Below are positions 54,480 through 63,300 of a DNA stretch of 64,000 bases, one piece after another; position 1 is the first letter of the stretch, and every line of letters starts with the position of its first letter. The translations under genes and the position numbers were made by a program. The notes under the pieces were generated by a model that had not been told where the DNA came from, searched no databases, and saw only the letters and a list, made by a program, of their open reading frames with translations. Origin of the DNA: Demequina pelophila (lineage in GTDB: Bacteria; Actinomycetota; Actinomycetes; Actinomycetales; Demequinaceae); contig NZ_BBLY01000001.1 of the NCBI RefSeq assembly GCF_000971175.1, forward strand, positions 607,709-671,708, written 5' to 3'.

Positions 54480-56394
54480 GGTGGGCCTCCTTCGCCACGT
54501 GCGCCTCCTCCGCCACGACGGGCACCTCCGCCGTCTCGGTGTCGAGCACGTCGCGCGCCGACTCGAGGTGCCACGGCACCGCCGAGACCACCACCTGTGG
54601 GATCTCGAGCAGCCGGTCGCGCAGGCGCATCGAGGCGCGGTTGTGCAGGAAGCGCTCCCACCAGCGGCCCACGATGTACTCGGGCACGTAGACGACCACC
54701 ATGTCGCGCGGCGACTCGCGGTGGATGCCGCGCACGTGGTCGAGCACCGGCCCCACGAGGTCGCGGTACGGCGAGTCGAGGATGACGAGCGGCAGGCCCA
54801 GCCCCAGGGTGCCCCAGCGCCGCTGGATGCCCTTGGTGGTGTCCTTGTCGATCTGCACGGTGACGGCCTCGAGCGACGAGTGCCGCGCCGCCTTCGCGTA
54901 GGCGATGGCCCGCAGCGCGGGACGATGCAGCTGGGCCACGAGCACCACGCCGTGCGTGGCGGAGGGACGCGCCCCGGCGCGGTCGTCCTTCTCGATGGCG
55001 AGCTGCTGCGCCACGTTGGCGTAGTGGCGCGAGATGCCGTGCATGAGCACCACGAGCGCGGCGATGAGCAGCAGCGCGAACCATGCGCCGGCGCCGAAGT
55101 TGAAGACCGCGACCACGATCCACACCAGCGCAGCCACGGCGGCGGCGGCGCCGTGCAGCACGCGGGTGCCCCGCATGCGCATCCGTGCGCTACCGCTGGG
55201 CTGGAGCGCGATCCGCGCGCTCTGGAGGCGGAACATCGCGACCTGGCTCAGCACGATCGCGGCGAAGGCCCCGATGAGGTACATGTGGATGAGCTGCTGG
55301 ACGCGCGCGCCCGTGAGGAGGATCAGCAGCGCCGAGGCCCCCGCGACCCACAGCACGCCGCCGCGGAACACCAGGCGGTCCGACTGCTGGGCGAGCTGGC
55401 GCGGCAGGTAGGAGTCGCGGGCGAGCAGCGAGGTGAGGCGCGAGAAGCGGCGGAACACCGCCGTCGCGGCGGCGTAGAGGATCGCGACCGTGGGCAGCGC
55501 GACCAGCCACGCCGCCGCCGGGTTGTCGAAGATACGCTCGGTCGCCTGCAGGAGCACCGGGCCCTTCTGCCAGCCCGAGACGCGGTAGCGCCACACCATG
55601 AGCGTGACCGCGAGGAAGGCCGCGGCGCCCACGAGCACCGCGATGACCAGCGTGCGGCCCGCCCGCTTGGCGCGCGGCGCCAGGTGGTACGGACCCGAGG
55701 AGGCCAGGTGCTCGATGCCGGTGACCATGACGGCGCCGGAGGCGATCGCGCCGGCGAAGGCGAACAGCGTCGACAGGCTGGCGTCGGGCGGGTTCCCGGG
55801 TGCGATCTCCTCGCCGAGGCGGGCGATGCCGCCGGCGAAGGCCACCGAGATGACCAGCAGGAACCCGAACCACACCCCGAAGAGCAGGCGCGTGCGCTCG
55901 CGGAAGCCGCGCAGGCTCGCCATGGTCATGATGGCGATCGCGACCAGCGCGATCTGGACGTGGTAGCCGGAGGTGCCCGGGACGAGGAAGTCGAGGTACT
56001 CGGCGATCGCGGCCACGGACACGGCCACCGTGAAGATGTAGTCGACCAGCAGCGACGCCCCGGTGACCACGCCCGCGGAGCGTCCCAGCCGGTCCCGGAC
56101 CAGTCCGTAGTCGCCGCGCTCGTCGGGACGCTTGCGGACGTTCGAACGGTAGGCCGCGGCGAGCAGCGCCATGATCGCGACCACGCCGAGCGCCATCCAC
56201 GGCAGGGCCGCCTGCTGGCCGCCGCGCCGCAGGGCGTCGATGACGGCGTCGGGCGCGTACGCCACGGTCGACAGGAGGCTCGCGCCGAAGACCCCGATGG
56301 CCAGGCGCGAGGGCAGCCGCAGGGGCTGGGCGGTGTCGGACGCGATGGGCCGCCCGAAGACCAGCAGTTTCAGCCGCTCGACAATCCCTCGCAC
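54469..56394 (-). CDS. APC-superfamily permease, KimA-like potassium transporter candidate
   Basis: 641 aa: about 12 membrane helices in residues 25-450 with APC-fold signatures (LLSTVAYAPDAVI, ASGAVMVTGIEHLAS), then a cytoplasmic domain of about 170 residues resembling USP-like domains (VVLVAQLHRPALRAIAYAKA). KimA (YdaO) of Bacillus subtilis, a K+/H+ symporter, has the same layout. The divergent TrkA pair supports a potassium role, although the family is often labelled amino-acid permease. GTG 56394 with TAGGAT 8 nt upstream: leaderless. Rv2690c is the positional counterpart. Confidence 0.85.
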   Translation of the reverse strand: MRGIVERLKLLVFGRPIASDTAQPLRLPSRLAIGVFGASLLSTVAYAPDAVIDALRRGGQQAALPWMALGVVAIMALLAAAYRSNVRKRPDERGDYGLVRDRLGRSAGVVTGASLLVDYIFTVAVSVAAIAEYLDFLVPGTSGYHVQIALVAIAIMTMASLRGFRERTRLLFGVWFGFLLVISVAFAGGIARLGEEIAPGNPPDASLSTLFAFAGAIASGAVMVTGIEHLASSGPYHLAPRAKRAGRTLVIAVLVGAAAFLAVTLMVWRYRVSGWQKGPVLLQATERIFDNPAAAWLVALPTVAILYAAATAVFRRFSRLTSLLARDSYLPRQLAQQSDRLVFRGGVLWVAGASALLILLTGARVQQLIHMYLIGAFAAIVLSQVAMFRLQSARIALQPSGSARMRMRGTRVLHGAAAAVAALVWIVVAVFNFGAGAWFALLLIAALVVLMHGISRHYANVAQQLAIEKDDRAGARPSATHGVVLVAQLHRPALRAIAYAKAARHSSLEAVTVQIDKDTTKGIQRRWGTLGLGLPLVILDSPYRDLVGPVLDHVRGIHRESPRDMVVVYVPEYIVGRWWERFLHNRASMRLRDRLLEIPQVVVSAVPWHLESARDVLDTETAEVPVVAEEAHVAKEAHRDR

Positions 56395-56436
56395 GTCGCA
56401 CCATCCTAGGGGGGAAGGGGTATACCGTGGGTCTCC
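56395..56436. promoter_or_regulatory. 42-bp divergent leaderless promoter region
   Basis: TAGGAT (56403-56408, minus) serves the permease and TATACC (56421-56426, plus) the first TrkA gene. Only 12 bp lie between the two -10 boxes, so transcription in the two directions should interfere or be co-regulated. Confidence 0.6.
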
Positions 56437-57102
56437 GTGCACATCGTCATCATGGGCTGCGGCCGCACGGGAGCGAACCTCGCCACCGAGTTCGAGTCCC
56501 GCGGGCACACCGTGGCCGTCATCGATCGGCAGGGTGACTCGTTCCGCCGGCTGCCGTCCACCTTCGAAGGCCAGCGGATCACCGGCGTCGGATTCGACCG
56601 CGACACGCTCGTGTCGGCGGGCGTCGAGGACGCTTACGGCTTCGCGGCGGTGTCCGACGGCGACAACTCCAACATCCTCGCGGCGCGCGTGGTGCGGGAG
56701 ACCTACGGCGTCGACAACGTGGTGGCCCGCATCGCCGACTCGGGCCGCGCGGCGGTCTACAGCCGCCTGGGCATCTCCACGGTCGCGCCGGTGCCCTGGA
56801 CCACGTCGCAGATCGTCTCGAGGCTCCTTCCCGGAGGCACCGACTCGCTCTACGCGGACCCCTCGTCGGGCGTGAGCATGCGGCGCCTCGTCGTGCATGC
56901 CGGCTGGGTGGGTCGCCGCTATGCGGATCTCGAGTCCGCCGCCGGCGCGCGCGTCGCCTACGCGGTGCGCTTCGGCGAGCCGCTGCTGGTCTCCGCCGAC
57001 ACGCTCGTCCAGGACGGCGACGAGGCCTACTTCATCCTGCTCGACGTCCGCCGCGACGATGCGATGCGCATCATCGGGCGCTCCCCGGAGGTGACCGAAT
57101 GA
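56437..57102 (+). CDS. TrkA-family potassium channel/transporter regulatory protein (first)
   Basis: 221 aa RCK protein: Rossmann motif VIMGCGRTGANLA (residues 4-16), Asp at the end of strand 2 (VIDRQ), then a C-terminal TrkA_C-like domain (about 140-215). Such proteins bind NAD(H), ATP or c-di-AMP and gate K+ transport. GTG start, leaderless, TATACC 10 nt upstream. It overlaps the second trkA gene by 4 bp. The pair equals ceoB-ceoC of mycobacteria and probably controls the divergent KimA-like permease or an unlinked channel, because no TrkH/TrkG gene is here. Confidence 0.9.
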   Translation: MHIVIMGCGRTGANLATEFESRGHTVAVIDRQGDSFRRLPSTFEGQRITGVGFDRDTLVSAGVEDAYGFAAVSDGDNSNILAARVVRETYGVDNVVARIADSGRAAVYSRLGISTVAPVPWTTSQIVSRLLPGGTDSLYADPSSGVSMRRLVVHAGWVGRRYADLESAAGARVAYAVRFGEPLLVSADTLVQDGDEAYFILLDVRRDDAMRIIGRSPEVTE

Positions 57103-57785
57103 AGGTGCTGATCGCCGGAGCCGGCTCGGTTGGCCGCTCGATCGCGCACGACCTGCTCGAGCACGGCCACGAGGTGCTGCTGGTCGACAACAACCCGGCG
57201 GCGATGCGCGTCGCGCAGGTGGCCGAGGCCGAGTGGATGCTCGCCGACGTGTGCGAGCTGTCCGCGCTCAAGGAGGCCGAGGTCGACGCCATGGACGTCG
57301 TCGTCGCCGCCACCGGCGACGACAAGGTCAACCTGGTCGTGTCGTTCCTGTGCCGCACCGAGTTCGGCGTGCCGCGCACCGTCGCCCGCGTCAACAACCC
57401 CCGCAACGAGTGGATGTTCGACTCCCAGTGGGGCGTCGACGTCGCCGTCTCGACGCCGCGCATCATGACCGCAATGGTCGAGGAGGCCGTGGCCGTGGGC
57501 GACCTGGTCCGCGTCTTCACCTTCCGCCAGTCGGGCGCCTCGATGGTCGAGGTCACGCTGCCGCCGTCGTCGCCCATGGTCGGCGTGCCGCTGCGCGAGG
57601 TTCAGTGGCCCGTCGACGTGGTGCTCGCCTGCATCATCCGGGGCGACCGCACGCTCGCCCCGTCCCCCGACGACACCCTCGAGGCGCACGACGAACTGCT
57701 GTTCATCGTGTCGTCGGAGGCGGAGCCTGACTCCCTCGAGCATCTTCTGCGCCACGGGCCAGCAGCCATACGCCCCACAGCGTGA
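57099..57785 (+). CDS. TrkA-family potassium regulatory protein (second)
   Basis: 228 aa, RCK_N with GAGSVGRSIAHDLLEHGHEVLLVDNN at the start and a TrkA_C domain in the last third (MVEVTLPPSSPMVGVPLREV). It has a more complete NAD-binding pattern than the first copy (GxGxxG). Translationally coupled to it (ATGA). Its last 83 bp lie opposite the end of the convergent DUF3159 gene. Confidence 0.92.
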   Translation: MKVLIAGAGSVGRSIAHDLLEHGHEVLLVDNNPAAMRVAQVAEAEWMLADVCELSALKEAEVDAMDVVVAATGDDKVNLVVSFLCRTEFGVPRTVARVNNPRNEWMFDSQWGVDVAVSTPRIMTAMVEEAVAVGDLVRVFTFRQSGASMVEVTLPPSSPMVGVPLREVQWPVDVVLACIIRGDRTLAPSPDDTLEAHDELLFIVSSEAEPDSLEHLLRHGPAAIRPTA

Positions 57786-58518
57786 GCGCGAACAGCGGCA
57801 GGCCCATCGCAAGCTTCGCCGTGCCCAGCGCCGCGACGGCGCCGGCCAGGTAGAGCGGCACCTGCACCGCGAGCCGCAGCGCGAACATCGCGGCGAGCAC
57901 CGCCGAGGCCAGCTGGTAGCGCCGCACCAGCGGCCGGTCGGCGCGCCAGTGGGTGCCCTCGCCCCGGATGAGGCCCATGACCACGCCCACGATGGGCCAG
58001 CCGACCAGCATCGACACGAGGATCCCCGCGAGGTAGCCGGCGTTGAGCCACAGTCCAGGCACGTAGTAGTCCGACGGGTCGCCCGAGCGCCACGCCCACA
58101 CCGCGCCGATCGCCACGCCCACCGCGCCCGACAGCGCCTGGGTGACGGGCGTGCGCTGGATGAGGCGGATCAGCACCATGACGACCATGACGGCCGCGGC
58201 CGCGATCACGGGGATGCGGAAGCCGCCCGCCGTGAGGTACGCGACCACGAACACGACGCCCGGCGCCGAGGACTCGAGGAATCCCCGCCAGCCCCCGATC
58301 GCCTCGTGCAGGGAGAAGGTCTCGCCGCCCAACAGGCGGCCCGCGCCGGTCGCGGCGGCGGGATTCGGGGAGTCGTGCGGGGACGATGCGGGGGTCGCCT
58401 CCGCCTCGCCGGCGGGCGACGTTGCGGGATTCGCCTCCCCGGCGGGGGACGCTCCGGGAGCCACCTCCCCGGCGGGGGACGATGCGGCGGTCGCCTCGGC
58501 GTCCCGGTCGTCGCTCAC
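57703..58518 (-). CDS. DUF3159 family membrane protein
   Basis: 271 aa. The N-terminal about 60 residues are a low-complexity stretch with SPAGE repeats (10-residue period, matching 30-bp DNA repeats at 58403-58492). DUF3159 with about six helices follows (SLHEAIGGWRGFLESSAPGVVFVVAYLT is diagnostic). Function unknown; the family is conserved next to trkA and dut in actinobacteria. ATG overlaps the OB-fold gene stop by 4 bp. Its 3' end overlaps the second trkA gene antisense by 83 bp. Confidence 0.9.
   Translation of the reverse strand: MSDDRDAEATAASSPAGEVAPGASPAGEANPATSPAGEAEATPASSPHDSPNPAAATGAGRLLGGETFSLHEAIGGWRGFLESSAPGVVFVVAYLTAGGFRIPVIAAAAVMVVMVLIRLIQRTPVTQALSGAVGVAIGAVWAWRSGDPSDYYVPGLWLNAGYLAGILVSMLVGWPIVGVVMGLIRGEGTHWRADRPLVRRYQLASAVLAAMFALRLAVQVPLYLAGAVAALGTAKLAMGLPLFALTLWGVWLLARGAEDARGSQAPPPTTR
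58403..58492. repeat. 30-bp tandem repeat containing the dispersed motif
   Basis: Three 30-bp units (58403, 58433, 58463). The last holds an exact GGGGACGATGCG; the first two hold decayed versions (GGCGACGTTGCG, GGGGACGCTCCG). Another exact copy is at 58379-58390. The units encode the SPAGE repeats of the DUF3159 protein. Confidence 0.9.
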
Positions 58519-58790
58519 GGGGCCACCAGCTCGTATCGGGGGTTGTACAGGCGCGGCAGCGACTCGGTCGCGCAGATCCGGCCCTCGACGGCCAGCCAGC
58601 GGCCGGGCTCGATGCCCGGCACCTCGCGTCGGCCCATGAAGACGGCGTCGACGCGGCCCGAGCCGTCGTCGATCCTGACGGTGAAGGCGGGCGCGACGTC
58701 CGAGGGCTCGACCTGGATGGCGACCACGCGGCCCTTGACGCGGGCCACGTCGCGTCCCTGCAGGGAGTCGATCGCGACCGTGTCGATCAC
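58515..58790 (-). CDS. OB-fold nucleic-acid-binding domain protein
   Basis: 91 aa single OB-fold: strands [37 protein letters not shown] and the closing [20 protein letters not shown]. It resembles the OB anticodon-binding type and the Rv2694c-like conserved protein of this gene block. Start and stop overlap both neighbours (dut and DUF3159) by 4 bp, so it belongs to the DUF4193-dut-OB-DUF3159 operon. Ligand unknown. Confidence 0.85.
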   Translation of the reverse strand: MIDTVAIDSLQGRDVARVKGRVVAIQVEPSDVAPAFTVRIDDGSGRVDAVFMGRREVPGIEPGRWLAVEGRICATESLPRLYNPRYELVAP

Positions 58791-59227
58791 GAGGTGCCCG
58801 TCGAGCCGAAGCCGCCGTCGCCGCGGACCGAATCCGGCAGCTCCTCGACCTCGACGAAGTCCGCGGTCTCGACCCGCTGGATCACCAACTGGGCGATGCG
58901 GTCGCCGCGGCGCAGGGTCACGGGGGCCGCGGCATCGGTGTTGAGCAGGGTCACGGCGATCTCGCCGCGGTAGCCCGCGTCCACGGTGCCGGGTGCGTTC
59001 ACCACGGTGATGCCGTGGCGGGCCGCGAGGCCGGAGCGCGGGTGCACGAAGGCGGCGAATCCCTCGGGGAGCGCGATGCGCAGGCCCGTGGGGACCGTCG
59101 CCCGCTCCCCCGGCGCGAGCGTCACGTCGACGCGCGTCGAGATGTCCGCGCCCGCGTCACCGGGGTGGCTGTACTGCGGGAGCCGGATGCCCGGCTCCGT
59201 CGCGGCGACCAGGATCCGAGCGGACAT
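58787..59227 (-). CDS. dut: dUTP diphosphatase
   Basis: 146 aa trimeric dUTPase. Five motifs in order: [38 protein letters not shown], and the C-terminal arm [10 protein letters not shown]. It hydrolyses dUTP to dUMP, preventing uracil in DNA and feeding dTMP synthesis. It directly follows the DUF4193 stop with no gap and overlaps the OB-fold gene. Confidence 0.97.
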   Translation of the reverse strand: MSARILVAATEPGIRLPQYSHPGDAGADISTRVDVTLAPGERATVPTGLRIALPEGFAAFVHPRSGLAARHGITVVNAPGTVDAGYRGEIAVTLLNTDAAAPVTLRRGDRIAQLVIQRVETADFVEVEELPDSVRGDGGFGSTGTS

Positions 59228-59527
59228 TCAGGCCGCGCACTCCGAGCAGATGGGCTGGTCGTTCTTGAAGCTCGCCAACTGGCTGCGGTGGTGCACCAGG
59301 AAGCAGGACATGCACGTGAACTCGTCCTGCTGGGCGGGCAGCACGCGCACCGAGAGCTCCTCGCCGGAGAGGTCGGCACCGGGCAGCTCGAAGCCCTCGG
59401 CCGCCTCCGTCTCGTCCTCGTCGACCACGCCCGAGGACTTGTCGGCACGACGGGCCTTGAGCTCCTCGATCGAGTCGGCCGAGATCTCGTCGTCGGTCTT
59501 GCGCGGGGCGTCGTAATCCTGAGCCAT
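59228..59527 (-). CDS. DUF4193 zinc-ribbon protein
   Basis: 99 aa. The acidic/charged N-terminus MAQDYDAPRKTDDE and the C-terminal zinc ribbon CMSC ... CSEC are diagnostic of DUF4193 (Rv2699c family), near-universal in actinobacteria and of unknown function. Start: ATG 59527 after GGAAGG; the longer reading to 59608 has no ribosome site. First gene of the operon with dut. Confidence 0.93.
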   Translation of the reverse strand: MAQDYDAPRKTDDEISADSIEELKARRADKSSGVVDEDETEAAEGFELPGADLSGEELSVRVLPAQQDEFTCMSCFLVHHRSQLASFKNDQPICSECAA

Positions 59528-59733
59528 GCGGGTGTCGGTTCCTTCCACGGGGCCTGTGGGTGAATCAATGCTTCGGGGTGCTCGTGTGTTCCCACCGGGC
59601 GGAGGCATTCTGCACTATTCCCGGCGCTCGCGCGACCCCGACCCACGCACGGGCGTGTCTCGGCGTTTCCTGCATGCGGTGCCGGATGGCCCCGCGTCAC
59701 CGCGGGTGGGCGGCCCTCGTCGGCGGCCCCTGG

Positions 59734-59763
59734 ACCACCCAGGACTACCCAGGACCACCCGGC
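59734..59763. repeat. 10-bp tandem repeat, three copies
   Basis: ACCACCCAGG, ACTACCCAGG, ACCACCCGGC in a row within the 287-bp gap between DUF4193 and suhB. Apart from an AT-richer patch around 59608-59625 that may hold the DUF4193 promoter, nothing else is seen in the gap. Confidence 0.75.
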
Positions 59764-59814
59764 AGCGCCCGTGATCCTGCCCCCCGGGCCGGCCGTCGGG
59801 CCCGGCCGTCGGAA

Positions 59815-60621
59815 CTACAGGCCCCCGGCGCCCGCCGCCACCAGGGCGTCCCGCACCGCGTCCCACCGGTCCGCCGCGGCCGCCACGAGCATCGTCCCGT
59901 CGGCCGGACCGCCGTCGAGCCCGGCGACCCGCACGCCCGCCTCCGTCGCGATGAGGGCGCCCGCCGCGAAGTCCCACGGCTTGAGCCCGTTCTCGTAATA
60001 GGCGTCGACCAGGCCGGCGGCGACGTGGCACAGGTCCACGGACGCCGATCCCAACCGTCGCACGTCCCGCACCCGCGGCAGCAGGGCCGCGAGCACGCGC
60101 GCCTGGGCGGCGCGGCGCTCCGCGACGTAGCCGAACCCGGTCGCCACCAGCGTGCCGCCCAGTTCGGGCCCGCCGTCGCGCGCGATCCGCTCGCCGTTGC
60201 GCCATGCCCCTCGCCCGCGGGCCGCGCTCCACAGGTCGCCCGCGCCGGTCGCCACCGCTCCCGCCTCGATGGTCCACTCGCGCGGGTCCGGGCTGCCCGA
60301 CACCGCCGCGATCGACACGGAATAGTGCGGAATGCCGTAGAGGTAGTTGACGGTCCCGTCGATCGGGTCGACCACCCAGGTGATGCCCGAGGTGCCCACT
60401 ACGTCGTCGCCCTCCTCGCCCAGGATCCCGTCGTCGGGCCGGAGCGCGGCGAGGCGCTCGCGCACGAGCGTCTCCGCCGCTACGTCCATCTGGGTGACGA
60501 TGTCGACGTCCGACGTCTTGGTGTGCGCGACCTCCGCTCCGGCACGGCCATCGATGATGAGCCTGGCCGCCTCCGCGGCGATCGACTGGGCGGTCTCGAG
60601 CAGGGCGGCGGTCTCCGTCAT
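59815..60621 (-). CDS. suhB: Inositol monophosphatase family protein
   Basis: 268 aa. The metal-binding motifs of the family are present: GEEGDD, WVVDPIDGTVNY and KPWDFAAGALIATEAG. It dephosphorylates inositol or related sugar phosphates, supplying inositol in many actinobacteria. ATG 60621 with TAGGAT 6 nt upstream and no ribosome site: leaderless. Position corresponds to Rv2701c suhB. Divergent from sepH across 174 bp. Confidence 0.93.
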   Translation of the reverse strand: MTETAALLETAQSIAAEAARLIIDGRAGAEVAHTKTSDVDIVTQMDVAAETLVRERLAALRPDDGILGEEGDDVVGTSGITWVVDPIDGTVNYLYGIPHYSVSIAAVSGSPDPREWTIEAGAVATGAGDLWSAARGRGAWRNGERIARDGGPELGGTLVATGFGYVAERRAAQARVLAALLPRVRDVRRLGSASVDLCHVAAGLVDAYYENGLKPWDFAAGALIATEAGVRVAGLDGGPADGTMLVAAAADRWDAVRDALVAAGAGGL

Positions 60622-60795
60622 GCGGCCATCCTAGGAGCGGGGCCTCGCCGGACCGGTCCGAGCGCCGTTCCTGCCCCAGGAGCCCGCGGGCCCGGAGCGG
60701 CGCTCGAGACCACGGCCCCCTCCGGCACGGGACGAAACCGACACGCCCGGCGCGGCGCTCCGGGAGGCCCGGGTCCCCCGTGGCAACCTGAGTCC

Positions 60796-62130
60796 ATGAC
60801 GCGCCTTTCCCTCGTCGGCCCCTCGGACGACGGCCTCCACCTGGTCGTGGCCTCCGAGTCGGGCGACCGCTTCGAGCTCCCCCTGACCGATGAGCTGCGC
60901 CACGCGGTCCGCTACACGCGGCCCTCGACGCGCGCCTCCGAGTCGACCCGGACGCCGGGCTGGCCCGGTGCGTCCCAGGAGGAGGCCGACGCCCCGTCGC
61001 TGTCGCCGCGCGAGATCCAGCAGCGCATCCGCGGCGGCCTCAACGCCGCGGAGCTGTCGGAGCTCACCGGCATCCCCGCCTCGGCCATCGAGAAGTACGA
61101 GGGCCCGGTGCTCGCCGAGCGCCAGTACATCGGGGAGCTCGCGCAGCAGACGCGCATCGGCCGCGACCCCAGCTCCCCGCAGCTGGGCGAGCTGGTCACC
61201 GACCGACTGGCGGCCCGCGGCGTCGACCCCGAGACCGTGGTGTGGGAGGCCTGGCGCGAGATCGACGAGCCGTGGCGCGTGGCCGCCGACTATCACGTCT
61301 CCGGCCGCTCCGTGCGCGCTGTGTGGGCCTTCGACCACTCCGCGCGGACCGTGACCGCCGAGGACGAGGAGGCGCGCTGGCTCTCCGAGACGGAGCTGCT
61401 CGACGTCCCGATCCCGCGTCGTCACCTCAGCGCGGTGCGCGACACGGACCCGAACGCGCCCCTCGCCGAGTCGCGCCCCCTCGTGCCGGTCGACGCCCCG
61501 ACCGGGTCGTCCGCGACCGCCGTCCCCGGGGACGATGCACCTGCGTCGGTGGAGCAGATGAACGCCAGGGCCGACGCGGCGGACGACGCCCCGGCCGCCG
61601 GCGGCCACCTGGACGACGCAGGCATCCTGCCCGGTCCCCCGTCGCTGCCCGATTCCGCCTCCTTCGACGACGCTGCTTCCTTCGACGACGCTGCCTCCTT
61701 TGACAACACCGTGCCCGCGCGCTCCTCGGCGGCGCCCTCCGGCACGGCGTCCTCCCCCGCCCGCGCCGTCGCCGAGCCCAGCGCCACCGAGCTCCTGCTC
61801 GAGGGCCTCGAGCTCAAGCGCGGCACCCGCGAGCAGGTCGCCGACGACGAGGACGATGACGACGACGAGGCGTTCGAGGGCTTCGGTCCCGCCCAGCGCG
61901 CCCGCCGCGGCGACGCCGCGTTCCGTGCCGCCGGTTCCGACAAGGCTGCCGGTGCATCGTCCACGGGGCCGCGGACCAAGCCGACCGCCCGTGTCGAGGA
62001 CATGCACGCCGAGCCGCTCATCGAGGCGCCCGCGGAGACCGGCGAGGTCGAGCGGCGTGCCCGCCGCGGCCGCGCCTCGGTGCCCAGCTGGGACGAGATC
62101 GTCTTCGGCGCGAGGAACGACCAGGGCTGA
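60796..62130 (+). CDS. sepH: Septation protein SepH (DUF3071)
   Basis: 444 aa. N-terminal DUF3071 domain (about 1-200: MTRLSLVGPSDDGLHLVV, a helix-turn-helix LSPREIQQRIRGGLNAAEL, then YIGELAQQTRIG). It is followed by a long acidic, Ala/Asp-rich disordered region with tandem ASFDDA repeats (near 290-305) and a conserved end SVPSWDEIVFG. SepH stimulates FtsZ assembly in Streptomyces and mycobacteria. A dispersed-motif copy at 61528 writes PGDDAPAS into the linker. ATG 60796 has no strong ribosome site. It ends head-on, one base from the next gene's end. Confidence 0.93.
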   Translation: MTRLSLVGPSDDGLHLVVASESGDRFELPLTDELRHAVRYTRPSTRASESTRTPGWPGASQEEADAPSLSPREIQQRIRGGLNAAELSELTGIPASAIEKYEGPVLAERQYIGELAQQTRIGRDPSSPQLGELVTDRLAARGVDPETVVWEAWREIDEPWRVAADYHVSGRSVRAVWAFDHSARTVTAEDEEARWLSETELLDVPIPRRHLSAVRDTDPNAPLAESRPLVPVDAPTGSSATAVPGDDAPASVEQMNARADAADDAPAAGGHLDDAGILPGPPSLPDSASFDDAASFDDAASFDNTVPARSSAAPSGTASSPARAVAEPSATELLLEGLELKRGTREQVADDEDDDDDEAFEGFGPAQRARRGDAAFRAAGSDKAAGASSTGPRTKPTARVEDMHAEPLIEAPAETGEVERRARRGRASVPSWDEIVFGARNDQG

Positions 62131-63300
62131 TCAGCGCCCGCCGCCCGCGACCACGAGCGGCACCTCGAGTTCCTCGGGCGTGAGCGAGCCGTGCACGCCC
62201 ACGAGTCCGATCGCCTGAGGCGACTGCGTCCGTGAGTCCACCACGGTGGCGCGCCCCGTCATGGGCACGATCACGTCGCCCAGCCGCTCGCGCACATGCG
62301 GGCTGACCGGGCCCACGAGCCCCGACTCGATCAACTCGTCCCGCGTCGCGACGACGGCGTGCGTGCCGAGCGTCTCCGACCACCGCGCGGCGACCGCGTC
62401 GGCGGTGTCGGCCGCGGTGTGCAGGTGGAGCATGCGCGGCTCCCCCGCGACCAGCTCGACGTCCCGCGCGAGGGCGGGAGTCGACGCGACGTCCCACCGG
62501 GGCGCCCCGGTGACGTCGACCATCCCGTGATCGGCGGTCATGATCATCGCCGCGCCCCGCGGGAGACCTGCCTCGAGCCGGCGCAGGTCGGCGTCGGTCT
62601 CCTCGAGCGCCGCCACCCAGGCGTCGGACTGCCAGCCGTGACGGTGGCCCACCGCGTCGATCTCGCCCCAGTACAGGTAGGTGAGCCCGGGACGGCGCGC
62701 CTTGGCCAGGGCGGTTCCCACCCGCGCTCCCAGCGCATCGGCCCCGATGAACTCGCCGCCCGCCAGCGCGGCGCGCGTGAGTCCCGAACCCTCGAAGCGG
62801 GGCTTGCCGAGCGTCGTCACCGCGAGGCCGGCGGCCTCGGCGGCGGCCAGCAGGGATGGCTCTCGCTGCCACTCGTCGGGGTCGTCGGCGCCCTCCCACG
62901 AGACCAGGTTGGCGAGCCCGCCCGTGCGCGGATTGCGCGCGGAGTAGCCCGTCATGCCGGTCGCACCCGCGGCGCGCCCCGTGCCGAACAGCGCGAGCGA
63001 GGTCGCCGTGGTGGTGGGGAATCCCGCGGTCAGGGTGCCCGTCATCGCGTTGCGCAGGTAGGGCGCGTGCCCGCGTCGCGCCTCGATGAGGTGCCGGCCC
63101 AGCCCGTCGACCACGACGGCCACGACGTGGTCGGCCGCGCCCAGGCCCAGCCGCGCGCGGTCCGCCTCGGCATCCCGGCCGGGCACCGCATCGGCGATCC
63201 CGAGCGCCGCCAGCGCCGCCGGCAGCACCGCGCCCACCTCGCGGCCCCCGTAGTCGGGGACGGACAGGCCCGCCGCGGCGAGCCGGCCGGTCAGTGTCAC
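62131..63300 (-). CDS. Nucleotide pyrophosphatase/phosphodiesterase family protein
   Basis: 389 aa alkaline-phosphatase-fold enzyme (type I phosphodiesterase/nucleotide pyrophosphatase). Metal sites: VVVDGLGRHL (first Asp), the nucleophile Thr in FPTTTATS, WGEIDAVGHRHG and TADHGMVDV with Asp/His ligands. No signal peptide, so cytoplasmic. Substrate unknown. Its GTG start region overlaps the DUF5998 stop by 4 bp (operon). Its stop abuts that of sepH with zero spacing. Confidence 0.88.
   Translation of the reverse strand: MTLTGRLAAAGLSVPDYGGREVGAVLPAALAALGIADAVPGRDAEADRARLGLGAADHVVAVVVDGLGRHLIEARRGHAPYLRNAMTGTLTAGFPTTTATSLALFGTGRAAGATGMTGYSARNPRTGGLANLVSWEGADDPDEWQREPSLLAAAEAAGLAVTTLGKPRFEGSGLTRAALAGGEFIGADALGARVGTALAKARRPGLTYLYWGEIDAVGHRHGWQSDAWVAALEETDADLRRLEAGLPRGAAMIMTADHGMVDVTGAPRWDVASTPALARDVELVAGEPRMLHLHTAADTADAVAARWSETLGTHAVVATRDELIESGLVGPVSPHVRERLGDVIVPMTGRATVVDSRTQSPQAIGLVGVHGSLTPEELEVPLVVAGGGR

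Noticed and set aside
57061-57072. Further weak 12-mer matches (for example near 731, 14810, 28322, 45588, 53545, 57056, 61953)
   Set aside because: Two or more mismatches, lacking the GGGG part; expected by chance or codon use, so not counted.
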